Part shown: positions 1 to 7,678 of the stretch, piece after piece | How positions within the stretch are numbered: position 1 is the stretch's first letter | Layout of the letters: each line of letters opens with the position of its first letter | DNA from: Candidatus Limnocylindrales bacterium | GTDB lineage: Bacteria; Desulfobacterota; Binatia; UBA1149; CAITLU01 | Assembly: GCA_035571835.1 (NCBI GenBank) | Contig: DATNBU010000039.1 | Span: 248,001 to 312,000, forward strand | Reading direction: 5' to 3' | DNA: 64,000 bases | Notes under the pieces: generated by a model | Database searches by the model: none | What the model was told of the DNA's origin: nothing | Seen by the model: only the letters and a program-made list of their open reading frames with translations | Translations under genes and position numbers: made by a program

Positions 1-173
1 ATCCGCGCCACGTCGACGTCGTCGGCGATCGCGCGTACATCGTCGTTCCCGCTGCGCTCTCCTTCAAGCAGCACGGCAAGCCGAAGACCGAGAAGGGCGC
101 GGTGATGACGTTCGCGCTGCAGAAGTATCCTGACGGGTGGCTGATCGCCGGCTGGACCTGGACCAAGCACTGA
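1..173 (+). CDS. NTF2-like/SnoaL-type protein, C-terminal fragment
   Basis: Only the last 56 or so codons lie in the window, read from base 3 to a TGA at 171-173. The fragment has the alternating strands of an NTF2-like (SnoaL or DUF4440) cone fold: a V-x-V strand with GDRAYIVVP, then a K-rich turn, then a strand MTFALQK and the ending GWLIAGWTWTKH. Proteins of this group often end in a conserved W-x-I strand after a turn. The function cannot be read from this piece, because such domains serve as enzymes, stress proteins or secreted small-molecule binders. The start and any signal peptide lie outside the window. The family assignment is by fold pattern and is moderate. Confidence 0.6.
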   Translation, partial: PRHVDVVGDRAYIVVPAALSFKQHGKPKTEKGAVMTFALQKYPDGWLIAGWTWTKH

Positions 174-582
174 CTGCGGCACGACGCCCGCACCGCGTTC
201 GATCTCAATCCGTTCTGCTCGCCTCCCCCGTTGCAGGCACGCAACGTATTCTCGCCGCGCCGCGTACGAGGCGCTACTTCTGATTCAGACCCGGATTCGC
301 ACTCTTGCGGATTTCCGTAACGCGAAACGCCGGTGCACCCCGCCACTGCGTGATCACGCGGCGCAGACGCCACTCGTGAACGACTTCACGACCATTAGGC
401 TGCCCCCTTTGCGCCGCAGTTCCTGCGCTTTTACTCCTCGGCATGCGCCGACACGGCATGGCGCCGGGCGAATGCACGCCGGGCGGACGTTCGCGGCAGT
501 CGTGCGGTATTGACGGACGGTGACTTGCGCGCAAGCGTCATGACATCCGGTGTTCCGCGCTTCGCGCAAGGAGACTACCCCT
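174..582. other. 409-bp intergenic region
   Basis: No convincing gene is seen between the NTF2-like fragment and the Cys-rich gene. A minus-strand reading frame at 274-534 ends in a plausible-looking stretch (VVHEWRLRRVITQWRGAP) but has no ribosome binding site or recognised family, so it is not called. A 12-bp perfect palindrome, CTTGCGCGCAAG, sits at 524-535, inside a looser TGAC/GTCA frame (521-540), about 50 bp before the next start. A TTGACG hexamer at 510-515 could be a -35 box, but no matching -10 box is present. Confidence 0.5.
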
Positions 583-2307
583 ATGTTTGCCAGATCACTG
601 ATGCTTCTGCTCTCTGCGATCCTGTTCTGGCCCGTGGCACCGGCCGCGGCGGCCTGGAACAACTGCGGCAACGGCGTCGTGAACCGCGACGAGGAGTGTG
701 ACGACGCAAACACCTCCTCCGCCGACGGCTGTACGACGATCTGCCATATCTCCGAAGGCTGGACGTGCACGGGAAGCCCGTCGGTCTGTACCCACACCGG
801 GCTTGAGTGCGGCAACGGCGTCGTCGACAGCGGCGAAGAATGCGACGACGCCAACATGGACTCCGGCGACGGGTGCCAGAGCGACTGTACGGTCCAATCG
901 GGATGGGAGTGCACCGGCACCGCACCGTCGGTGTGCGCTCCGACCGAGACGGAGATCAATTGTGGCAACGGCATCGTCGACAGCGGCGAGGACTGCGACG
1001 GCGGCGCGTGCTGCATCGACTGTACGTTCGCGACCAGCACGACGACGTGCCGCGCGTCGGCAGGCGCGTGCGACATCGCCGAGGTCTGCAGCGGCTCGAG
1101 CAGCTCGTGTCCTTCGGACGCCCACAGCACGAACATGTGTCGCGCGTCGACGGGTGCCTGCGATCCGGCCGAGTTCTGCAGCAGCGCGTCGACCGGTTGC
1201 CCCGCCGACAGCGTCCGGCCGAGCACGTTCGTCTGTCGCGCATCGGCAGGAAGCTGCGACGTTGCCGAGAGATGCGACGGTTCCACGGCCGCGTGTCCTG
1301 TGGACACCGTCAGCCCGAGCACCACGGTCTGCCGCCCGGCGGTTTCGACGTCGTGCGACGTGGCCGAAACCTGCAACGGCGCTTCGGGTGCCTGCCCGGC
1401 CGACGTACTGCTCGGATGCCCGGACACGGACGGAACCGATTGCGTGCACCCGGCCTGCGACGTCTCCGGCCAGTGCACGACGCGCGACGATTGCCAGGAG
1501 ATCTGCCGGCCGTCGAATTTCTGGGCGCGTCGCTCGAGCGTCGCGAACGACGGCGACAGCCTGATCCAGACCATTCTCGACCAGGCCGGATCGCTGTCGG
1601 TGTGCGGCCAGACGATCGACTCGGCAACCGGCACCGGCGACCTCGATTCCGCGCTGGAAGCGCTGTGCGTCCAGACGCGAGGCGTAGACCAGCGTGACCT
1701 GTTCAAACAGCTCGTGACGACCGCGTTCAACTGCGAGATCAGCGAGGGCGGAACCTGCGACCAGATCCTCAGCCGATTCGCCGACGTCTCGTTCACCGCC
1801 TGCAGCGCGCTCTGCGCCGGGACTCCCGTTCCGGGCGGTCCGACCGTCGACGAATGCATCGACCAGCTCTCCTGTTTCAACAGCGGCGGGCAGGTGGTCG
1901 ACGGCCAATGCGCGTTCGGAACGTGCGAGGATGACCCGACGCAGTTCTGCGGCGGTGACTTCGGTTCGTGCTCGGGCACGGGAAGCGGCGACGACGGAGA
2001 TGACGACGACGGCGGCGCGGATCTGCGTGCCGGCGCCGCCGGCGGACTCGCGCTCGGCCACGGAAAACATCACGCGAACGGTCTCAACGGAAACAACGGA
2101 AGCAACGGCGAGAACGGCGGCGGCGGCGATGAGGGTGACGTCGACGACGGCTGCGAGCCGTTCGAAGGCAATTGTGCCGATGCACGGCTGTGTACGACGA
2201 CGAATTCGGATGCGGACGTCCAGATCTGTCCGCACCGAACGCGGCCGTCCAATCACCTCTGCCAGCAGGCCAGAAAGAATACCTGCACGATCGACAGCTG
2301 CGACTAG
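583..2307 (+). CDS. Secreted Cys-rich protein with myxobacterial-type disulfide repeats (DUF4215-like)
   Basis: Predicted exported protein of 574 residues. The start at 583 is chosen because AAGGAG lies 9 nt upstream and gives a clean signal peptide (MFARSLMLLLSAILFW, cut near PAAAA). A longer in-frame start at 550 would spoil the signal. The mature part begins with three copies of a repeat CGNGVVDSGEECDDAN...GDGC...C, the pattern of DUF4215/Myxo-disulfide repeats. Next come Cys-rich blocks of the form CRASAGACDxAExC (roughly residues 140-290), a less Cys-rich middle, and a Gly/Asn/Asp-rich linker (about residues 465-520) before a final Cys cluster. Such repeats are known from large surface or secreted proteins of myxobacteria and relatives. 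The role is unknown, but adhesion or an extracellular matrix function is a reasonable guess. It is followed by a strong hairpin. Confidence 0.85.
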   Translation: MFARSLMLLLSAILFWPVAPAAAAWNNCGNGVVNRDEECDDANTSSADGCTTICHISEGWTCTGSPSVCTHTGLECGNGVVDSGEECDDANMDSGDGCQSDCTVQSGWECTGTAPSVCAPTETEINCGNGIVDSGEDCDGGACCIDCTFATSTTTCRASAGACDIAEVCSGSSSSCPSDAHSTNMCRASTGACDPAEFCSSASTGCPADSVRPSTFVCRASAGSCDVAERCDGSTAACPVDTVSPSTTVCRPAVSTSCDVAETCNGASGACPADVLLGCPDTDGTDCVHPACDVSGQCTTRDDCQEICRPSNFWARRSSVANDGDSLIQTILDQAGSLSVCGQTIDSATGTGDLDSALEALCVQTRGVDQRDLFKQLVTTAFNCEISEGGTCDQILSRFADVSFTACSALCAGTPVPGGPTVDECIDQLSCFNSGGQVVDGQCAFGTCEDDPTQFCGGDFGSCSGTGSGDDGDDDDGGADLRAGAAGGLALGHGKHHANGLNGNNGSNGENGGGGDEGDVDDGCEPFEGNCADARLCTTTNSDADVQICPHRTRPSNHLCQQARKNTCTIDSCD

Positions 2308-2338
2308 CTGCGCTCGAGCGGTCGGGCCGCTCGAACGG

Positions 2339-2380
2339 ATCCGGCGGAGCCCCTCGTGGGCTCCGCCGGATGTCGATTTT
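2339..2380 (+). terminator. Rho-independent-type terminator
   Basis: A perfect 14-bp stem (ATCCGGCGGAGCCC pairing with GGGCTCCGCCGGAT) with a 5-nt loop, followed after a few bases by TTTT at 2377-2380. It lies 31 nt after the stop of the Cys-rich gene and so probably ends that transcript before the P450. Confidence 0.8.
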
Positions 2381-2493
2381 CCTGCCCTCCCCTCCCGCCA
2401 TCGTCACCGTCCGGATTCGTTGCCCGAGCAGTCGAGCCGCGTGCATCGACGCAAAGCTTACGCAACACTCGCGGGCCCAGAAGGAGACCTGCG

Positions 2494-3771
2494 ATGCAAC
2501 CTCGACAAGTCCTGTCCGTCGACGAAATCGATCTTTCCGCAATCCCTTTCTGGGAGCGTCCGCTCGAAGAACGCGAAGGCGCGTTCAAGACGCTTCGTGA
2601 CGAGCGGCCGGTGGCGTTCTGCCGGGAGCCCGACGTACCGGGTCTCATCACGGGGCCCGGCTACTGGTCGCTGACGCGCCATGCCGACATCCTGCACGTC
2701 AGTCACAATCCCGAAGTGTTCTCGTCGGCGCACGGCGGCGTCAACATCATCGATCAGCCGCCCGACTTCGGAGAGTTCTTCGGCTCGATGATCGTGATGG
2801 ACGATCCTCGCCATGCGCGCCTGCGGCGCATCGTCTCGCGCGGATTCACACCGGGAATGCTCCGCAAGGTCGAGGCCAACGTGGAGCGCGCCGCGGAGAA
2901 AATCATCGACGACGTCATCGAGCGCGGCACCTGCGACTTCGTCACCGATATCGCTGCGGCGCTCCCGCTCAAGATTATCTGCGACATGATGGGCATCGCC
3001 GAGTCCGACTACCGGTTCGTGTTCGATCGCACCAACATCATCCTCGGCGCCGGCGATCCCGAATACGTCTCCGATCCGCTGTCGGTCATCCCTGCGCTGC
3101 TTCAGGCGGGCCAGGATCTTTCGATGCTTGCGCAGGATCTGGCACGCATCCGGCGCGACAATCCGACCGACGACCTCACGTCGGCCATGGTTCACGCGGA
3201 AGTGGACGGCGAGCGGCTCACCGATGCCGAGGTCGGTTCGTTCTTCGTGCTGCTGGTCGCGGCCGGAAACGAAACCACGCGCAATGCGATCAGCCACGGC
3301 ATGAAGGCACTGTCGGATTATCCCGAACAGAAGCGGCTGTGGATGGCCGATTTCGACCGCATTGCCCCGCTGGCCGTCGAAGAGATCGTGCGCTGGGCAT
3401 CGCCGGTCATTCATTTCCGCCGCACGGCCATGCGCGACACGGAGATCTCCGGCCAGAAGATCGCCGAAGGCGAGAAGGTCGTCATGTGGTACAACTCGGC
3501 CAATCGCGACGAGAGCGTGTTTCCGGACCCGTACGAATTCCGCGTTACGCGGTCGCCGAACGAGCACGTCGGATTCGGCGGGCCCGGGCCGCACTTCTGC
3601 ATGGGTGCGCATCTCGCCCGCCGCGAAATCACGGTGATGTTCCGCCAGTTGTTCCGCCGCGTACCGGATCTCGAAATCAGCGCGCCGCCGTCGCGGCTGC
3701 TGTCGTTCTTCATCCACGGCATCAAGCGCATGCCGTGCGAGTTCACGCCGGGCGGGGCCGAAGCCGCCTGA
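2494..3771 (+). CDS. Cytochrome P450 (CYP125/CYP124/CYP142-like)
   Basis: Haem monooxygenase of 425 residues, soluble, without a membrane anchor. The start at 2494 has AAGGAG seven nt upstream. The I-helix oxygen-binding motif AGNETT is at about residues 257-262. The K-helix ExxR is seen as EEIVR. The haem loop is FGGPGPHFCMGAHLAR, with the thiolate Cys near residue 369. The HFCMGAHLAR ending and the HFRRTA strand resemble actinobacterial CYP124, CYP125 and CYP142, which hydroxylate the terminal carbon of cholesterol or branched lipids. A steroid or isoprenoid substrate is therefore likely but not shown. No ferredoxin or reductase gene is adjacent, so electrons must come from partners elsewhere. 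It stands as a single gene between two hairpins. Confidence 0.93.
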   Translation: MQPRQVLSVDEIDLSAIPFWERPLEEREGAFKTLRDERPVAFCREPDVPGLITGPGYWSLTRHADILHVSHNPEVFSSAHGGVNIIDQPPDFGEFFGSMIVMDDPRHARLRRIVSRGFTPGMLRKVEANVERAAEKIIDDVIERGTCDFVTDIAAALPLKIICDMMGIAESDYRFVFDRTNIILGAGDPEYVSDPLSVIPALLQAGQDLSMLAQDLARIRRDNPTDDLTSAMVHAEVDGERLTDAEVGSFFVLLVAAGNETTRNAISHGMKALSDYPEQKRLWMADFDRIAPLAVEEIVRWASPVIHFRRTAMRDTEISGQKIAEGEKVVMWYNSANRDESVFPDPYEFRVTRSPNEHVGFGGPGPHFCMGAHLARREITVMFRQLFRRVPDLEISAPPSRLLSFFIHGIKRMPCEFTPGGAEAA

Positions 3772-3782
3772 GCAATCCGGCA

Positions 3783-3810
3783 AGGCACGGCTTCGGGTAA
3801 ACCCGTGCCT
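3783..3810 (+). terminator. Hairpin after the P450 gene
   Basis: An 8-bp stem (AGGCACGG pairing with CCGTGCCT) with a 12-nt loop, starting 12 nt after the P450 stop. No T-run follows, so it is either a weak terminator or an mRNA-stabilising hairpin. Confidence 0.45.
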
Positions 3811-4012
3811 CGGCCATGGATCTCCCGGCCGTTGCGGATGGCGGCAAAGTGACCCGGAGCACGTCCGATGCGCACCCGGAGGCTTCGCGCACCGAGGCCG
3901 GTCGCGGCCCGATGATTCCAGGACATTGCAGAGTCGTCTCGCGCAGATAGCTTCGTTCGACTCCACCGGATGAATGCGGAAAATCCCGCGCGTCGAAAAA
4001 GGGGGCTCCCGG

Positions 4013-5653
4013 ATGAAGCGCGGTAAAACTGGACGGAGGGCGGCAGCAGCCATCTGCGCGATTGCTGCATGCGCTGCCGCCGGCTGCACCGCGCTCGGAC
4101 CGGCTGGCCGCGGAGGCTGGACGCCGGAGCGACGCGCCAGCGAGCTCGAACAGGCCAGCGCGATCACGGCCGGTCCATCGCCGGCGCCGCTCGCCCGGTC
4201 GCTTCCGGAAACACCGTTCGTCCCCTCGGCTCCGGCCGCTCCTCGGAAGCTCGATCTCGACGCGGCGCTCGCGCTCGCCCATCGCCACAACCGCAGCATC
4301 GGCATCTCGGATGCGAGCGTCGACATCGCGGCCGGCAACGTCGCCGTTGCGCGGGCTGCGCTGCTGCCGACCGCGAGCGTGCACGGATCGTACAACTGGT
4401 TCAGCGACGAGCAGTCGAATACCGTCGACTTTGGCGGGCAGACCAACTCCATCGTGATTCGCGAGCAGGATTTCGCATCGGTCAACGCGGCGGCACGCCT
4501 TGCCATCGACCTGAGCGGCGAGCTCCGCCACGGCCTCTACTCGGCGCAGGCCTCCTTCCGCGCCGAGCGGGCGCGCGCGTGGGCCACGCGGCTCCAGGAA
4601 GAAAGCTCGGTGGCCGCAGCTTACTTCGGGCTGCTCGAAGCCGAGCGGCTCCGCGACGTCGAGCTCCAGACCGTTGCGCTCCACGAGCGCCAGTTCGCGG
4701 ACGCATCGAACCGCTTCGAACAGGGGCGGCTCACGCGCAACGGCGTGCTCGTCGTCCAGGTCGCGCTCATCGATGCCAGACAGCTCGTAGTACGGCTCGA
4801 CAACTCGGTGGCCGCGGCACGGCGCTCCCTGAACAGCGTCACGGGGCTCGAGATCGGCGCGCCGACCGCAGTCGTCGACGTGTCGCGCCCGCCCGGTCTT
4901 CCTCCGCTCGACGAAGCCGTCGCCGCGGTGACCAGGCACAATCCCCTCGTCACGTCGATGCTCGAAGAGGTGCAGTCCGCCGACGAACGGCTTACGGCCG
5001 CGCGGCGCGCGCGCTTCCCGCGCTTCCAGGCTTCCGGCGGGTATGACGCGACGACGCAGGATACGATCACGCCGAACAACTACGGATCGTTAGGAATCGG
5101 CGTGGACGTGGACCTGTACAGTTTCGCACGCGAAGGCGACATCGCGCGGCTCGAAGCCACGGTGACGCGCAGCCGCCTTCTGCTCGACCGTACTCGCCGC
5201 GATGTCGAAACCATGGTGCGTGATGCACACGACCGCGTGCGCGAGCGCGTGCAGGCCATCGACGCCGCCACGGCCGCCGTCAGCCAGGCCGAAGAGAATC
5301 TTCGCATCCGTCAGGTCCAGTTCGACGAAGGCCGCGCCACCAGCGAAGATCTTCTCGATGCGGCCCAGCTCCTCACGCGCCAGCGCGCAGCGCTCGCATC
5401 CGCAATCTACGAATCCCACGTCAGCCGCGCCCAGCTCCAGCAGCTGATGGGTGAGCCGCTGACCAGCGAATATCTGACCAGTGAGCCGCCTGCCGGCGAA
5501 CATCCGATCAGTGAGCCGCTTGCCGGCGAACATTCGATCAGTCAGCCGCTTGCCGGCGAACATCCGATGCATGAGCCGCTTGCCGGCGAACATCCGATCA
5601 GTCAGCCGCCTGCCGCCCACCGTCCCGCGACTGCAAAGGGAGAAGCCCGATGA
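4013..5653 (+). CDS. TolC-family outer-membrane efflux lipoprotein
   Basis: Outer-membrane channel of 546 residues that would form the exit duct of the efflux pump encoded by the next five genes. The start at 4013 gives a lipoprotein signal ending ACAAAGC, with the lipid-modified Cys near residue 26; an in-frame start 13 codons earlier lacks this fit. Two long helical hairpin repeats of the OEP type follow. They are seen as LDLDAALALAHRHNRSIG and a later counterpart, with Q/E/A-rich helices and a short 'EGDIARLEATVTRSR' helix. The last 60 or so residues carry five to six copies of a 10-residue repeat (EPLAGEHPIS) encoded by a 30-bp tandem array, which is not part of the barrel or the tunnel. 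It ends in an ATGA overlap with the adaptor gene. Confidence 0.9.
   Translation: MKRGKTGRRAAAAICAIAACAAAGCTALGPAGRGGWTPERRASELEQASAITAGPSPAPLARSLPETPFVPSAPAAPRKLDLDAALALAHRHNRSIGISDASVDIAAGNVAVARAALLPTASVHGSYNWFSDEQSNTVDFGGQTNSIVIREQDFASVNAAARLAIDLSGELRHGLYSAQASFRAERARAWATRLQEESSVAAAYFGLLEAERLRDVELQTVALHERQFADASNRFEQGRLTRNGVLVVQVALIDARQLVVRLDNSVAAARRSLNSVTGLEIGAPTAVVDVSRPPGLPPLDEAVAAVTRHNPLVTSMLEEVQSADERLTAARRARFPRFQASGGYDATTQDTITPNNYGSLGIGVDVDLYSFAREGDIARLEATVTRSRLLLDRTRRDVETMVRDAHDRVRERVQAIDAATAAVSQAEENLRIRQVQFDEGRATSEDLLDAAQLLTRQRAALASAIYESHVSRAQLQQLMGEPLTSEYLTSEPPAGEHPISEPLAGEHSISQPLAGEHPMHEPLAGEHPISQPPAAHRPATAKGEAR
5453..5617 (+). repeat. 30-bp in-frame tandem repeat in the TolC-like gene
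   Basis: Five full 30-bp units (starting at 5453, 5483, 5513, 5543 and 5573) and a half unit at 5603. Each unit encodes ten residues of the type EPLAGEHPIS. The first unit is degenerate; the central ones differ at only a few bases, so expansion was recent. Confidence 0.9.
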
Positions 5654-6666
5654 AGCGTCTGTTGTCCCTCGTCGCGGTCGCCGCGCTCATCGTGATCGGG
5701 TTCGTGGTCTTCCATCACAGCGGTGAACACGACGGGCGCTACACCGGTTTCGTCGAGGGCGAAGAACGCCTGCTGCGAAGCGAGGTCAGCGGACGCGTGC
5801 TCGACGTGAACTTCCGCGAAGGCGACCCCGTGCCGGCATCGGCCGTCGTTGCCCGCATCGACGATGCCGATATCGCCGCGCGCGCGCAGTCGGCCAGGCA
5901 GCAGGTCGACGTGCTGTCGCGCCAGATCGAGCAGGCGGTCATCGAAGCCGATCTTCGCGAGGCGAGCTGGAAACAGGACCTTCGTACGCGCGAGAGCGAA
6001 GCCGAGCAGGCGCGCGCGGACGTCGAGCTTGCCGCGCGCACCGCCCAGCGTGAGGAAGGCCTCGCCAGAAGCGGCGCGACGACGAAGCAAATGCTCGACG
6101 ACACCCGCAACCGCCTGTCGACTGCGAAGACCTCAGCCGAGCGCGCCGCCAACGTCCTCGAACGAACCCGCGCCGAAGAGGCGACGATTGCCGCCGCCCG
6201 TGCACACGTCGAAGTGCTGCGCGGCCAGAAGGCGCTGGCCGCGAGCCAGCTCGCGGAGCTCGAGGTCACGCACGCGAAGTTCCAGATCCGCTCGCCGAAT
6301 GTCCCAACCATCGCGCAGACGCAGCTGCTGTGGCCGGGCGAGCTTGCGCAGCCGGGTACGCCGGTGTTTTCGGTTCTCGATCCGCGCGACAAGTATGTGC
6401 AGATCTACGTCCCGGTCCCGGACCTGGACCGCGTCAAGGTCGGAACGAAAATGGACATCGAGCTCGATTCGAACCCGGGCAAACGCTGGCCGGGCGAAGT
6501 CACGTTCATTGCCGAGCGCGCCAATTTCACGCCCGAGAAGATCGAGACGCGCAGCGATCGCGTGGGCCAGGTCTATCGGGTCAAGGTCCGCATCCTCGAA
6601 GGCGTCGAGAACTTCACCGTCGGCAGCGAGAGCGACGTCTACATTTCCACGGAGGCGCCGCGGTGA
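5650..6666 (+). CDS. HlyD/EmrA-type periplasmic adaptor (YbhG-like)
   Basis: Membrane-fusion protein of 338 residues linking the inner-membrane ABC transporter to the TolC-like channel. One N-terminal membrane segment (LLSLVAVAALIVIGFVVF) is followed by the first half of a lipoyl domain (EVSGRVLDVNFREGDPV, about residues 37-55). A long Ala/Glu/Arg-rich coiled-coil hairpin follows (about 75-205), then the second lipoyl half, which includes IRSPNVPT. A beta-barrel region with VFSVLDPRDKYVQIYVPV and a membrane-proximal part complete the protein. The order matches the YbhG group, which works with YbhF/S/R in drug and ion export. The start overlaps the previous stop as ATGA. The 3' end lies in a short tandem duplication that leads to the first ATPase gene. 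Confidence 0.9.
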   Translation: MKRLLSLVAVAALIVIGFVVFHHSGEHDGRYTGFVEGEERLLRSEVSGRVLDVNFREGDPVPASAVVARIDDADIAARAQSARQQVDVLSRQIEQAVIEADLREASWKQDLRTRESEAEQARADVELAARTAQREEGLARSGATTKQMLDDTRNRLSTAKTSAERAANVLERTRAEEATIAAARAHVEVLRGQKALAASQLAELEVTHAKFQIRSPNVPTIAQTQLLWPGELAQPGTPVFSVLDPRDKYVQIYVPVPDLDRVKVGTKMDIELDSNPGKRWPGEVTFIAERANFTPEKIETRSDRVGQVYRVKVRILEGVENFTVGSESDVYISTEAPR

Positions 6667-6719
6667 GATCCGCCCACGTCTGCATCTCCAGCGAGGCGCA
6701 GCGGTGACATCCGCCGACG
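6642..6719 (+). repeat. 41-bp tandem near-duplication across the adaptor/ATPase junction
   Basis: The stretch starting CATTTCCACGGAGGCG at 6642 recurs 41 bp later as CATCTCCAGCGAGGCG at 6683. Over 37 aligned bases 31 match. Each copy holds the stop/start motif GCGGTGA. Copy one supplies the adaptor stop; copy two supplies the GTG of the ATPase. Between them lies a 14-residue frame (6663-6707) running from one GTG to a TGA that overlaps the ATPase start, which may serve for translational coupling. Confidence 0.8.
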
Positions 6720-7678
6720 CGCCGTCGATTCGCTTTCGCGGCCTGCGCAAGCGTTTCGGTACGCGCGAGGCGCTCGGCGGCATCGACCTCGACGTGCGCG
6801 GAGCACAGATGGTCGGGGTCGTCGGCCCGGACGGCGCAGGCAAGACCACGCTGCTCCGCGTGCTCGCGGGCCTGCTGGAGATCGAAGCCGACGAGGCCAC
6901 CGTGCTCGGCTTCGACCTGCGCGAGGACGTGCGCGACTACAAACGCCACATCGGTTACGTGCCGCAGAGCTTCAGCCTGTATCGCGACCTCAGCATCGAC
7001 GAGAACCTGTCGTTCACCGCGCGGCTGCACCGCATACCGGCGGACGAGTTCGAGCGCAGGCGCCGCGAGCTGCTCGAGCGCACGTCCCTCACACCGTTCT
7101 CCTCGCGCCTTGCCGGCGCGCTATCGGGCGGAATGAAGCAGAAGCTCGCCGTCGCCAACGCGCTGCTGCCGCAGCCGGACCTGCTCGTGCTCGACGAGCC
7201 GACCGCCGGAGTCGACGTCGTCGCGCGGCGCGAGATCTTCGACATCCTGAAGGAGCTCGAACGCAGCGTGCTCGTGGTCGTCTCGACGAGCTATCTCGAA
7301 GAGGCTGCGCTCTGCGACCGGCTCATCTATCTCCGCCTCGGCCAGGTGGTCGCGCAGGGCAGCCCGCACGAGCTCGAAGCCGCCACCGGCACCGATCCGT
7401 ATCGCGCGTGGACCGAATACGGCGATGCCGTTCGCGCTGCGGCCGCGAACCTGGCGTGGGTCGACAGCGCGCGCGACTGCGGGCGCTTCGTTCGCATCGA
7501 GGTGCTGCGCGACCGCTCGCCGGCGCCCGAGCTCGTCTGCCGCGAGCTGCTCGCGCTGCGGCCGAACGGCGCGGCCGTGCCGGCTTCGGCGAAGCGGCTG
7601 GTCGCGCTGGCCGAACGCGCACCGGCCGATCTCGAGTCGACGCTGCTCGCGCTCGCCCGGCGCGCAGGTGTCCGATGA
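6704..7678 (+). CDS. ABC transporter ATPase, first half of a YbhF-like pair
   Basis: Cytoplasmic ATPase of 324 residues powering the exporter. The GTG start at 6704 is the only start that fits both the domain boundary and the coupling frame upstream. Walker A is GPDGAGKTT (about residues 45-53), the Q-loop follows in YVPQSFSLY, the signature is LSGGMKQKL and Walker B plus D-loop is LLVLDEPTAGVD. The H-loop position reads STSYLEEA, with Ser near residue 196 in place of the usual catalytic His. In E. coli YbhF two such domains are fused in one protein; here they are two genes joined by an ATGA overlap. An extra C-terminal stretch of about 90 residues follows the nucleotide-binding domain. Confidence 0.93.
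   Translation: MTSADAPSIRFRGLRKRFGTREALGGIDLDVRGAQMVGVVGPDGAGKTTLLRVLAGLLEIEADEATVLGFDLREDVRDYKRHIGYVPQSFSLYRDLSIDENLSFTARLHRIPADEFERRRRELLERTSLTPFSSRLAGALSGGMKQKLAVANALLPQPDLLVLDEPTAGVDVVARREIFDILKELERSVLVVVSTSYLEEAALCDRLIYLRLGQVVAQGSPHELEAATGTDPYRAWTEYGDAVRAAAANLAWVDSARDCGRFVRIEVLRDRSPAPELVCRELLALRPNGAAVPASAKRLVALAERAPADLESTLLALARRAGVR

Noticed and set aside
274..534. Small minus-strand gene of 86 codons
   Set aside because: No ribosome binding site, no known family and a mixed codon pattern; left as part of the intergenic region.
510..538. Promoter TTGACG with a -10 box before the first Cys-rich gene
   Set aside because: No acceptable -10 hexamer at 16-18 nt spacing.
595..2256. Long open frame on the minus strand opposite the first Cys-rich gene
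   Set aside because: It mirrors a gene with signal peptide, ribosome binding site and repeats on the plus strand; the frame is open because of GC-rich codons.
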